Source of the DNA: Chitinophagaceae bacterium | GTDB taxonomy: Bacteria; Bacteroidota; Bacteroidia; Chitinophagales; Chitinophagaceae | Direction of reading: 5' to 3' | Length of the DNA: 34,628 nucleotides | Assembly (NCBI GenBank): GCA_025933935.1 | Contig: JAICYZ010000010.1 | Location: forward strand, 1 to 34,628 | Shown here: positions 25,798-34,325 of the stretch, piece after piece | Layout: the number at the start of each line of letters is the position of its first letter | Position numbering within the stretch: the stretch's first letter is position 1 | Program-made: the position numbers and the translations under genes | Notes under the pieces: model-generated | What the model saw: the letters and a program-made list of their open reading frames with translations, nothing else | What the model was told of the DNA's origin: nothing | Databases searched by the model: none

Positions 25798-28700
25798 ATG
25801 AATAAAAATTTACTTCCTAATTCTATTTATTCCTCACTTAATCAACAACTTCTAATGAAGAGTTATTTACTAAAGGGAGACCCTGCTTCTCCTCATCATC
25901 TTCTTTTTTCCCGTCTGAAAAGAGTCGCCGGCGTTTTTTTAGTGGCGCTTTCGGTTTCTTTTTCAGCCAATGCTCAAAAAACGATAACCGGTCGTGTTTC
26001 CGCCGGAGATACAGCGCTTACCGGTGTCAGCGTGCAGCTAAAAAATTCAAATGTTGGAGCAGAAACAGATGCAAATGGCCGCTATACCATTTCAGCTCCG
26101 GCAAATGGAACACTGGTTTTCAGTTATGTAGGTTATGAATCACAGGAGGTTCCGGTAAGAGACCGGTCTAATATTGATGTACAATTAAAACCGCAGGCAT
26201 CTCAAATGAACGAAGTTGTGGTCGTTGGTTACGGAACTCAAAAAAAGGCAGATGTAACCGGTTCTATCGCGACCGTGCCGAAAAACCGGTTGACTGAATT
26301 GCCGGTTACCAACGTTCTCCAGGCGGTTGAAGGCGCAGTGGCAGGCGTTACGGTGACTAATACTTCTTCAGTACCGGGTAGTACACCGGCGGTTTTAATA
26401 CGCGGACAAAATTCTTTAACAGCTGCTACAGGTCCTTACATTGTTGTGGATGGTATCCCACTTAGCAAAACAGGCGGCAGTATTAATGATATCAATCCAA
26501 ATGATATTGCATCGGTTGATATTTTAAAGGATGCATCAGCTGTAGCCATTTATGGAGTGAATGGCGCCAATGGGGTTATTTTAATTACAACGAAAAGAGG
26601 TACCACAGGAAAACCGGTTATCCGGTACAATGGCTACGCAGGGACAGAAAATCTCGCACATATTCTTCAACCGAGAAACGCGCAGGAATATGTTGAAAAA
26701 TATGCCGAGTATCTGAAACAAACCAATCAACCCCAAACCAACCCGGTTCCCAACGCTTCTGAACTCGCAAATTACAACGCAGGAAAAACAACAGATTGGA
26801 TCAAAGAAACCACTCAGACCGGCATTATGCAGGACCATAATTTAAATGTATCTGGTGGAACAAAGGATGTGAGATATTTTATATCAGGTGAATACATGCA
26901 TCAAAAAGGAGTAATAAAAGGATATCAGTATCACAGGGCAAGTCTTCGCTCTAACCTCGATATCAACGTAACAAAGTTTCTGACTGTCGGAACATCTTTA
27001 TTTTTTGTAAATAATAATTATGACGGCGGCAGAGCCAATCTCTTACTGGCGACCGCCATGAGTCCTTATGGCCAGGAATTTGACGCCAACGGCAACTATT
27101 CAATATACCCCATGTACCCGGAGCTGCTTTATACCAATCCTCTGTTAGGTTTGTATACTGACCAGGTCAACAGGAGCACAAATCTAAATGGAAACGGTTA
27201 TGCAGAAGTAAATCTTGGTGGACTTATAAAAGGCCTTAAATACCGGCTTAATGTCGGATATACATATCTTCCTACCCGTACCGGCAGCTACACAGGACGA
27301 GACGCAAATAATACCATCGGCGGCGCAAGCACATCCAGCTCAGAAACGAATAGCTATACAGTTGAGAACCTGCTGACCTATAACGGCGATTGGAATGAAC
27401 ATCATATAGACTTTACCGGTTTATATAGTGCAGAAGAAAGAAAATATGCTTCTATGAATGCGGGCGCTTCCGGATTTATAAATGATCTGCTTTCATTTAA
27501 TAATCTTGGAGCAGGTGCTACTCAAACTGCTGGCTCTTATGCTGATCAGTACAGGTTAAACTCTCAAATGGGAAGACTCAACTATTCATATGCAAGCCGT
27601 TATTTGTTCACTTTCACTGTACGCCGGGATGGATCCTCTGTTTTTGGCGCTAATACTTCTAAATATGCCACATTTCCTTCCGTGGCTCTTGGATGGAATA
27701 TCAGCAACGAATCATTCATGTCGAAAGTTAAGTTCATAGACAACCTTAAGATCAGGGGATCATATGGAAAGTCGGGTAATGAAGGTATCAGCGTTTACAA
27801 AACGATTACAACGGATAATGTTGTTGTGTACCCTTTTGAAGGCTTAAGCACTATCGGCGTTTTAGCCGGTAATCTTGGTAATGCTGATTTACACTGGGAG
27901 ACCACCAAAGGATCTAATATCGGGCTCGACTTTGCCATATTAAACAGGAGAATCAGTGGTACCGTTGATGCTTATAAGACAACAACAAGTGGCTTGTTGT
28001 TACAGCGCAACCTGCCCATCATAACAGGTTATTCTTCCATTCTGGATAATCTGGGAGAAACTTCCAATAAGGGCATTGAAGTAACGGTAAATACAAGAAA
28101 TATAGTAACAAAAAATTTCACCTGGGAATCTACTATTAATTACTCCGCAAACAAGAATAAGATACTCGATATTTATGGTGATAAGAAAAGCGATATAGGT
28201 AACAGATGGTTCATCGGCCAGCCAATCGGGGTGATCTATGATTATAAATTAGAAGGAATCTGGCAAACAGGTCAGGATGCTTCCAAACAGGATCCAACAG
28301 CAAAACCGGGAGACTTAAAATTTGCCGATATTAATGGGGATGCTAAGATAAGTGCAGATAGCGACAAAGTGATCCTTGGACAAACTACACCAAAATGGAT
28401 TGGAGGGTTTACAAATACTTTTACCTATAAGAACTGGCATCTAAATATTTTCATACAAACCGTTCAGGGCGTAATGAAAAATGATCCTGACCTCAATTAT
28501 GTGGATGAGACAGGACGCCGCAACACACCTGTTGATGTTGGATACTGGACTCCTGAAAACCAGAGCAATACAAGGCCGGCCTTATCTTACTTTAATACCC
28601 GCGGTTATGGTTATCCCTCTAATGCCAGCTATACACGCTTAAAAGATGTTACTTTAAGTTATACAATGGGCCATAAATTGGCTGATGCGTTGAAATTGGG

Positions 28701-28863
28701 AGGCCTGACTGTTTATGCAAGCGGCCGCAATTTATACACATGGACTAAATGGATCGGCTGGGATCCTGAAAATAATTATTCGGGAAGAGGTTCAGGAGAC
28801 TGGACAAATAATTATCCTGAAACCCGCTCTTTCATCTTTGGTATCAATGTTTCACTTCGTTAA
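25798..28863 (+). CDS. SusC/RagA-type TonB-dependent outer-membrane transporter
   Basis: This ~1021-aa glycan importer has a hydrophobic export segment near residues 44-60 (AGVFLVALSVSFSANAQ), preceded by an unusually long n-region. A second in-frame Met at residue 20 (25855) is a possible alternative start. After the signal come a carboxypeptidase-D-like domain (~60-135, TGRVSAGDTALTGVSVQLKN), the TonB-box-like NEVVVVGYGTQKKADVTGSI, the plug (IRGQNSLTAATGPYIVVDGIP, DVLKDASA-type segment VDILKDASAVAIYG) and a beta-barrel ending FGINVSLR. There is no STN (secretin/TonB N-terminal) signalling domain, which ECF-linked receptors often have. It pairs with the SusD gene 19 bases downstream. Confidence 0.95.
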   Translation: MNKNLLPNSIYSSLNQQLLMKSYLLKGDPASPHHLLFSRLKRVAGVFLVALSVSFSANAQKTITGRVSAGDTALTGVSVQLKNSNVGAETDANGRYTISAPANGTLVFSYVGYESQEVPVRDRSNIDVQLKPQASQMNEVVVVGYGTQKKADVTGSIATVPKNRLTELPVTNVLQAVEGAVAGVTVTNTSSVPGSTPAVLIRGQNSLTAATGPYIVVDGIPLSKTGGSINDINPNDIASVDILKDASAVAIYGVNGANGVILITTKRGTTGKPVIRYNGYAGTENLAHILQPRNAQEYVEKYAEYLKQTNQPQTNPVPNASELANYNAGKTTDWIKETTQTGIMQDHNLNVSGGTKDVRYFISGEYMHQKGVIKGYQYHRASLRSNLDINVTKFLTVGTSLFFVNNNYDGGRANLLLATAMSPYGQEFDANGNYSIYPMYPELLYTNPLLGLYTDQVNRSTNLNGNGYAEVNLGGLIKGLKYRLNVGYTYLPTRTGSYTGRDANNTIGGASTSSSETNSYTVENLLTYNGDWNEHHIDFTGLYSAEERKYASMNAGASGFINDLLSFNNLGAGATQTAGSYADQYRLNSQMGRLNYSYASRYLFTFTVRRDGSSVFGANTSKYATFPSVALGWNISNESFMSKVKFIDNLKIRGSYGKSGNEGISVYKTITTDNVVVYPFEGLSTIGVLAGNLGNADLHWETTKGSNIGLDFAILNRRISGTVDAYKTTTSGLLLQRNLPIITGYSSILDNLGETSNKGIEVTVNTRNIVTKNFTWESTINYSANKNKILDIYGDKKSDIGNRWFIGQPIGVIYDYKLEGIWQTGQDASKQDPTAKPGDLKFADINGDAKISADSDKVILGQTTPKWIGGFTNTFTYKNWHLNIFIQTVQGVMKNDPDLNYVDETGRRNTPVDVGYWTPENQSNTRPALSYFNTRGYGYPSNASYTRLKDVTLSYTMGHKLADALKLGGLTVYASGRNLYTWTKWIGWDPENNYSGRGSGDWTNNYPETRSFIFGINVSLR

Positions 28864-28882
28864 TCAGCAATAAAACAACAAC

Positions 28883-30496
28883 ATGAAAAAGTTTATCAAC
28901 ATACTTATTTTGGCAATAACATCGACAGTTTTCCTGACATCGTGCAGTAAGCATTATCTTGATGAAAAGCCTTATTCCTCGTACAGCCCTTCTACCCTCA
29001 ATGACTCGTTGGGCTTTGAAGCGCAGGTATATGGATTGTATAACCAGCTAAGCCACTATTTTACTTATTCAGGCGCACAAGGATGGCCGAGTGTTTGGCA
29101 GGTGGGTACTGACATTGCCTTTGCAACCCAGCCGCAGGGAATTGAAGTTCCATACTATGACTATAACACGCTGAATTCAAGTGACGGTGCCGCGTCCCGT
29201 ACCTGGACTTTGAACTATCAAATGATTAATAACTGCAATATTATTATCAAGGGAATCGAAGATCCTTCATTGACCGGAATGAGCCAGGACAATAAAAACA
29301 GTATCGACGGTGAAGCAAAATTCTTTAGAGCCTACGCGTATAATATGCTTGCTACTTGCTTTGGAGGCGTACCTATAATAACCAGTGCGTTAACCGCCCC
29401 TAAAACAGATTTTACCCGCTCATCTTTGGACAGCGTAAACGACCTGATCGTGAGCGATTTGACTTTTGCGGCTGCAAATCTTCCTGATATCGACGACGTT
29501 AAAAAGAATTCCAAGGGAAAAATGTATGAACGGGCCAACAAATACCAGGCAATGCAATTGCTCGCCGTGGCTTATCTGAGAATGGATAAAAATGATCTTG
29601 CCGAACAGCAGGCGGAAGCGATCATCAACAGTGGTAAATTTAGTTTAATTCATGCACGTTATGGTGTAAAAGCTGATCAGCCGGGAGATTACTATTCAGA
29701 TATGTTTTGGTATGGAAATGAAAGAAGAAGCCAGGGAAATACAGAAGCAATCTGGGTACTGGAACAGGAAAATCCGAGTTCCGTTGTTGGCGGCACCAGC
29801 GATGCCGCGCAACAGAGGAGAGTGTGGGGGGCGGCTTATTACCAGATCGCGGGAATGACGATATGCGATTCTCTGGGAGGAAGGGGAATAGCCCGGCTGA
29901 GGTTGGACAATTGGGTGCTGTACAATTTGTATGATACAGGTGATATCCGCAATTCCGAATGGAATATACGCAGGCGTTACTACTACAATACTCCGGGCGA
30001 CCCAAGGTTTGGGCAGCAGGTTCCTTATGTTGGTTCAGACACCATTTATAAGATATGCCCCAATGTTACCAAGTGGTACCAGTTCGATCCGAACGATGTC
30101 TTTGGCTATGGTATGATCAAAGATTACATATTGATGCGCCTGGGAGAAACCTATCTTTTGCTTGCAGAAGCAGACGTAAAACAAAATAAAATGGATGACG
30201 CTGCTGCTGCTATTAATGTTTTGCGCGAAAGAGCACATGCCCCGATGGTTACTGCTTCACAAATGAGCATGGATTTCATTCTTGATGAACGTGCAAGAGA
30301 GTTATTGGGTGAAGAAAACCGGCGCATGACCTTAATGCGTACGAAAACATTAGTGGAACGGGCAACAAGACTGAATGCAAACCCGGTAATGAATCCAATA
30401 GTAGGCTTAACAGAAAATAATGAGTTGATGCCAATTCCTCAGTCTGAAATAGATTTAAATAAAGACGCAACACTGGCACAGAATCCAGGATATTAA
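28883..30496 (+). CDS. SusD/RagB-type glycan-binding outer-membrane lipoprotein
   Basis: This 537-aa lipoprotein has a signal peptide ending LTSC with Cys21 as lipid site. The SusD family hallmarks are present: KFFRAYAYNMLATCFGGVPII (first TPR region), YLRMDKNDLAEQQAEAII, and the C-terminal RLGETYLLLAEADVKQN ... INVLRERAH followed by ILDERARELLGEENRRMTLMRT. The end reads LMPIPQSEIDLNKDATLAQNPGY, the typical SusD terminus. It forms the lid of the SusC transporter and binds the incoming oligosaccharide at the cell surface. The gene is tightly linked to susC and followed by a hairpin terminator or attenuator. Confidence 0.95.
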   Translation: MKKFINILILAITSTVFLTSCSKHYLDEKPYSSYSPSTLNDSLGFEAQVYGLYNQLSHYFTYSGAQGWPSVWQVGTDIAFATQPQGIEVPYYDYNTLNSSDGAASRTWTLNYQMINNCNIIIKGIEDPSLTGMSQDNKNSIDGEAKFFRAYAYNMLATCFGGVPIITSALTAPKTDFTRSSLDSVNDLIVSDLTFAAANLPDIDDVKKNSKGKMYERANKYQAMQLLAVAYLRMDKNDLAEQQAEAIINSGKFSLIHARYGVKADQPGDYYSDMFWYGNERRSQGNTEAIWVLEQENPSSVVGGTSDAAQQRRVWGAAYYQIAGMTICDSLGGRGIARLRLDNWVLYNLYDTGDIRNSEWNIRRRYYYNTPGDPRFGQQVPYVGSDTIYKICPNVTKWYQFDPNDVFGYGMIKDYILMRLGETYLLLAEADVKQNKMDDAAAAINVLRERAHAPMVTASQMSMDFILDERARELLGEENRRMTLMRTKTLVERATRLNANPVMNPIVGLTENNELMPIPQSEIDLNKDATLAQNPGY

Positions 30497-30533
30497 TATT
30501 GACCTTTCTTCTCATAATTAAGCAGTAACCTAG

Positions 30534-30560
30534 GCCGGGAAGTTCTCTTTCCGGCTTTTA
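30534..30560 (+). terminator. Hairpin after the SusD gene, possible attenuator
   Basis: GCCGGGAA (30534-30541) pairs with TTTCCGGC (30548-30555), one G-U pair, around a 6-base loop and is followed by TTTTA. It lies 37 bases after the SusD stop and 40 bases before the next gene on the same strand, so it may lower expression of the enzyme genes relative to SusCD. Confidence 0.7.
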
Positions 30561-30600
30561 TCAAACATTTTGTTATGCAAAAAAACTCACCAAAAAAGTA

Positions 30601-31899
30601 ATGCGTTATTTCTTTATTTTTTTGTTTGTTTTCAAATGTTCCTGTGTACTTGCGCAGGGAAGTGTTAAGGTAACGAATGTAGAAAAAGGATGGGCGAATA
30701 ATTCTGTTAATGTAACCATCTTTCGCAAAAATTCTTTGGTGAGTTTCAGGAATACACAGTACGTCGCTTTTTATGATGATAGCGCCAATGTGGTTATCGG
30801 AAAAAGAGAACTTGATGAAGGCAAATGGCAGCTGCGACGAACCGGATTTAAGGGTAATGTGAATGATGCGCATAATGTTATTTGCATCATGGTTGACGGC
30901 GCGGGTTACCTGCACATGGCCTGGAACCAACACAACAATCACTTGCATTACTGCCGAAGTGTTTCTCCCGGTTCGCTCACCTTTACCGAGGAAATGCCCA
31001 TGACCGATATTCATGAAGACAAAGTAAGCTACCCTGAATTTTACAAGTTACAAAACGGAAATCTTATTTTTCTTTACAGGGACGGAGGATCGGGGCATGG
31101 TAACCTGGTGATAAACAGTTATGATATCCAAAGTAAAAAATGGATTCAGTTAAATGGCAACCTGATAGATGGTGAAGGAGAAAGGAGCGCCTACTGGCAG
31201 GCGTGTACCGACAGTATGGGAACCTTTCACATTTCCTGGGTTTGGCGGGAAACACCGGATGTTGCCACGAATCATGATATGTGCTATGCGCGTTCAACGG
31301 ACGGCGGTAAAAGCTGGGAGAAATCCACAGGCGAAAAATATGATCTGCCAATCACCGCTGCCACAGCTGAATATGCATGTCATATTCCTCAAAATAGCGA
31401 GCTGATCAACCAAACCTCTATGTTTGCAGATGCTAAAGGGACTCCATTTATTGTTTCTTACTGGGCTGATCCTGGTACTACAATTCCGCAATATCATCTC
31501 ATATACAAACAACAGAAAAACTGGCAGGTTTATAATACCGCTTTTCGTCATACTGCTTTCAGTTTGAGCGGAATGGGAACAAAACATGTTCCTGTTTCAA
31601 GGCCGCAGATTATTTCCTGGATTAAAAATAACAAGCAGCACGCTGCGATTATTTTTCGCGATGAAGAACGCGGAAATAAGGTGTCTGCCGCTCTTTGCGA
31701 AGATCTTGACAAAATGAAGTGGAACGTTCTTGATCTTTCTTCCCAAGATGAAGGTTCGTGGGAGCCTTCTTATGATACTGAATTGTGGAAGAAAAAATAT
31801 CGCCTGGATCTTTTTGTTGAAAAAGTCATCCAGGTGGATGCAGAAGGAAAAGGAAGCATTGGTCCACAGATGATAAAAATTCTTGAATGGAAACCTTAG
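30601..31899 (+). CDS. BNR-repeat beta-propeller enzyme, candidate rhamnose-uronate lyase/hydrolase
   Basis: This 432-aa exported protein has a signal peptide (1-19, ending CVLAQ) and a seven-bladed-propeller pattern resembling BNR_4-type proteins. A conserved core reads DAHNVICIMVDGAGYLHMAW with His91 and His105, then NQHNNHLHYCRS with His111, then DKVSYPEFYKLQNGNLIFLYRDGG, then NLIDGEGERSAYWQACTD. Asp boxes such as STDGGKSW are present. Related families include ulvan lyases PL24/PL25 and the rhamnosyl-glucuronate enzymes GH145, PL27 and PL42. Two His 20 residues apart (91 and 111) recall the paired catalytic His of PL24/PL25; this is from memory and tentative. Adjacency to GH88 favours a lyase that leaves unsaturated glucuronic acid. 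Exact family and activity are unresolved. Confidence 0.7.
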   Translation: MRYFFIFLFVFKCSCVLAQGSVKVTNVEKGWANNSVNVTIFRKNSLVSFRNTQYVAFYDDSANVVIGKRELDEGKWQLRRTGFKGNVNDAHNVICIMVDGAGYLHMAWNQHNNHLHYCRSVSPGSLTFTEEMPMTDIHEDKVSYPEFYKLQNGNLIFLYRDGGSGHGNLVINSYDIQSKKWIQLNGNLIDGEGERSAYWQACTDSMGTFHISWVWRETPDVATNHDMCYARSTDGGKSWEKSTGEKYDLPITAATAEYACHIPQNSELINQTSMFADAKGTPFIVSYWADPGTTIPQYHLIYKQQKNWQVYNTAFRHTAFSLSGMGTKHVPVSRPQIISWIKNNKQHAAIIFRDEERGNKVSAALCEDLDKMKWNVLDLSSQDEGSWEPSYDTELWKKKYRLDLFVEKVIQVDAEGKGSIGPQMIKILEWKP

Positions 31900-31906
31900 T
31901 ATAATT

Positions 31907-33121
31907 ATGAAAAACATCAACGTAACGATTTTATTTCTTTTTTTGTCTGCACTTTTTACAACATGTGTTGCACAAAAAAATAATGCTTCTTTTAAGAATT
32001 TAAACTCCACGATTATCCAAGATTTCAATGAGGCGGATTCACAATATAGATTGATGATGAAAGAGGTACCTGCCGGCAGGTTTCCAAAAACATTTGAACA
32101 CGACAGCCTGGAAACAAGTGGCCCCGGCTGGTGGTGCAGTGGTTTTTATCCGGGAAGCCTTCTATACATTTTTGAAGCTACGAAAGATAGTTCATTGTAC
32201 TACGAAGCGCTTCGTAAATTGAACGACCTGAAACAAGAACAATATAACAAAACAACGCATGATCTTGGATTTATGATGTATTGCAGCTTTGGAAACGCTT
32301 ATAAGATAGACTCAGCCGAGCAATATAAAAGCATATTAATTAACAGTGCAAAATCGCTCGCAACCCGTTTCAATCCCTTGGTTGGTTGTATAAAGTCGTG
32401 GGATTCCAAACCAGGTGATTTCCTGGTGATCATTGACAATATGATGAACCTGGAATTGTTATTTTGGGCAACAAAAGCCACCGGAGATTCATCCTTCTAT
32501 AAAATTGCGGTTACTCATGCCAATACAACTATGAAAAATCATTTCCGGCCGGATTACAGTTCTTATCACGTAGTAAATTATAATCCTGTTACAGGTGCTG
32601 TGCAAGAAAAAAGAACTGCGCAGGGTGCCGCTGATAGTTCTGCATGGGCCAGGGGGCAGGCATGGGGACTATATGGATTTACCGTAATGTACCGGGAAAC
32701 AAAAGATAAAAAATATCTTGAACAAGCCAATCATATTGCAGACTTTATCCTGAATAACCCTAATCTTCCCAAAGACAAAATTCCGTATTGGGACTTTGAT
32801 GCACCAAATATTCCTCATGCATTAAGAGATGCATCGGCAGCCGCAATTATCGCTTCTGCTTTATTAGAATTAAGCAAGTATAACAAAGCAAAATCTGAAA
32901 GCTATATCAAAGTGGCCACAAGGATTATTCGCAATTTGTCTTCACCGGAATACAAGGCTGCAGTTGGAACCAATGGAGGATTCCTTCTGAAACATTCCGT
33001 TGGCAGCTTGCCGGGACATAGCGAAGTGGACGTGCCGCTTACGTATGCCGACTATTATTTCTTTGAAGCAATGAAGCGATATAGGGAACTTGAAAAAAAT
33101 AAAAGTACCGACTTAAAATAA
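31907..33121 (+). CDS. GH88 unsaturated glucuronyl hydrolase
   Basis: I place the start at the Met at 31907 (MKNINVTILFLFLSALFTTCVAQ, a clear signal peptide). An earlier in-frame ATG at 31883 would overlap the preceding gene and precede the signal with an unlikely extension. The 404-aa protein has the (alpha/alpha)6-barrel pattern of GH88: GPGWWCSGFYPGSLLYIF, the catalytic-Asp motif THDLGFM with Asp119, the second Asp motif IIDNMMNLELLFWA with Asp177, and SSAWARGQAWGLYGF. The Asp spacing (58) is close to that of characterised enzymes (61). It removes 4,5-unsaturated glucuronic acid from oligosaccharides, i.e. the product of a uronate lyase, which links it to the upstream propeller gene. The start lies 7 bases after that gene's stop. 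Confidence 0.92.
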   Translation: MKNINVTILFLFLSALFTTCVAQKNNASFKNLNSTIIQDFNEADSQYRLMMKEVPAGRFPKTFEHDSLETSGPGWWCSGFYPGSLLYIFEATKDSSLYYEALRKLNDLKQEQYNKTTHDLGFMMYCSFGNAYKIDSAEQYKSILINSAKSLATRFNPLVGCIKSWDSKPGDFLVIIDNMMNLELLFWATKATGDSSFYKIAVTHANTTMKNHFRPDYSSYHVVNYNPVTGAVQEKRTAQGAADSSAWARGQAWGLYGFTVMYRETKDKKYLEQANHIADFILNNPNLPKDKIPYWDFDAPNIPHALRDASAAAIIASALLELSKYNKAKSESYIKVATRIIRNLSSPEYKAAVGTNGGFLLKHSVGSLPGHSEVDVPLTYADYYFFEAMKRYRELEKNKSTDLK

Positions 33122-33130
33122 CCAGTTACT

Positions 33131-34249
33131 ATGAAACATAAATTTCGACAAAATACCGCAAATGAGGGTTTTTCCCATTCCTCCGTTGCTGGTAAGATCA
33201 AAAGAACCCGAACTTTTTTATCGGGTTTATTTATATGCTCGTTTCTTTTTATTTTCTTTATTTCTCCAAAAATTAATGCCGGTTCACTTTTTGAAAATCA
33301 GAACGTAAATAATAAAAACGACTCGCTAAAACATTATCGTTCTTTCAAACCGGGTGAAGAATGGTACGACACAGACGGAAAGATCATTAATGCTCATGGA
33401 GGTGGAATGCTGTATTATAATAAAACCTATTATTGGTTTGGAGAAACGCGCGGCAGATCTGCATCGCAGGGAGTGAGTGTGTATTCCTCAAAAGATTTAT
33501 ACAACTGGAAAAATCAAGGATTGGCGCTGGCACATGACGCCGATTCTTCCAGCGATATCACAACAGGTTCTATAATAGAAAGGCCGAAGGTGATCTATAA
33601 TAAAAATACAAAGCAATTTGTAATGTGGTTTCACCTGGAATTAAAAGGCAAAGGATATAGTGCAGCGCGCGCTGGTGTTGCTGTTAGTAATAAACCTACC
33701 GGGCCTTACAAATTCCTGAAAAGCTTTCGCCCAAACGGCAATATGTCGCGAGACATGACAGTATATGTTGATGATAAAGGAATGGCGTACCAAATCTATT
33801 CTTCAAGGGAAAATTATGATATGCGGATTGTTGAACTTACTCCTGATTATCTTTCCCCTACCACGAAAGATTCTCTGATTTCAAGTGATCACCGGGAAGC
33901 GCCGGCAATTTTTCAACATGATAAAAAATATTTTTTGGTAACAAGTGCCTGCACAGGATGGGCTCCGAATGCCGCAAATTTATACGTGAGTAAATCGCTG
34001 TTTGGAAATTGGCAGGATACCGGAAATCCGATGCTTGGAAAAGATGCAAACATTACGTTTTATGCGCAGTCTGCTTACATTTTTCCTGTGGCTGGTAAAA
34101 AAGATGCTTTTATTTTTATGGCAGATAAGTGGAACCCCAAGAACCTTACTGATAGCCGGTATATTTGGTTGCCGGTTGAGTTTAAAAATGCGAAGCCGTA
34201 TATAGAATGGAAAGATGAATGGGATTTGAATTATTTTCACAAGCAATAA
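33131..34249 (+). CDS. GH43 enzyme, candidate exo-beta-1,3-galactanase
   Basis: This 372-aa exported five-bladed-propeller glycosidase has a long basic n-region and a hydrophobic segment at residues ~31-46. The sequence KIINAHGGGMLYYNKTYYWFGE is typical of the GH43 subgroup of exo-beta-1,3-galactanases. In that subgroup the usual base Asp is absent, and a Glu acid, a second Glu and a Gln act together. Candidates here are Glu150 (IIERPKVIY), Glu256 (DHREAPAIF) and Gln313 (TFYAQSAYIFP). The Glu-Glu spacing (106) equals that recalled for the fungal enzyme Pc1,3Gal43A, and the Glu-Gln spacing is 57 against 55. It would release galactose or branched galactosides from the non-reducing end of beta-1,3-galactan. 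It starts 9 bases after the GH88 stop, in one operon. No binding module is attached. Confidence 0.8.
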   Translation: MKHKFRQNTANEGFSHSSVAGKIKRTRTFLSGLFICSFLFIFFISPKINAGSLFENQNVNNKNDSLKHYRSFKPGEEWYDTDGKIINAHGGGMLYYNKTYYWFGETRGRSASQGVSVYSSKDLYNWKNQGLALAHDADSSSDITTGSIIERPKVIYNKNTKQFVMWFHLELKGKGYSAARAGVAVSNKPTGPYKFLKSFRPNGNMSRDMTVYVDDKGMAYQIYSSRENYDMRIVELTPDYLSPTTKDSLISSDHREAPAIFQHDKKYFLVTSACTGWAPNAANLYVSKSLFGNWQDTGNPMLGKDANITFYAQSAYIFPVAGKKDAFIFMADKWNPKNLTDSRYIWLPVEFKNAKPYIEWKDEWDLNYFHKQ

Positions 34250-34325
34250 TTGATTGAAGAATTTTATGCAGTGAACGAAGAAATAACCGTGATTTTTATT
34301 TTACAATTGAAAAAAATTGGCGTGT

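Noticed and set aside
30493-31014. 173-codon open frame on the minus strand opposite the propeller gene
   Set aside because: It lies antisense to a well-supported gene with signal peptide and family motifs, and it shows no recognisable domain itself.
31883-31906. Earlier start codon for GH88
   Set aside because: It would overlap the previous gene and place eight extra residues before a standard signal peptide that starts cleanly at 31907.
31597-32028. 143-codon minus-strand open frame across the propeller/GH88 junction
   Set aside because: Both underlying plus-strand genes are well supported; the frame is hydrophobic low-complexity sequence without a domain.
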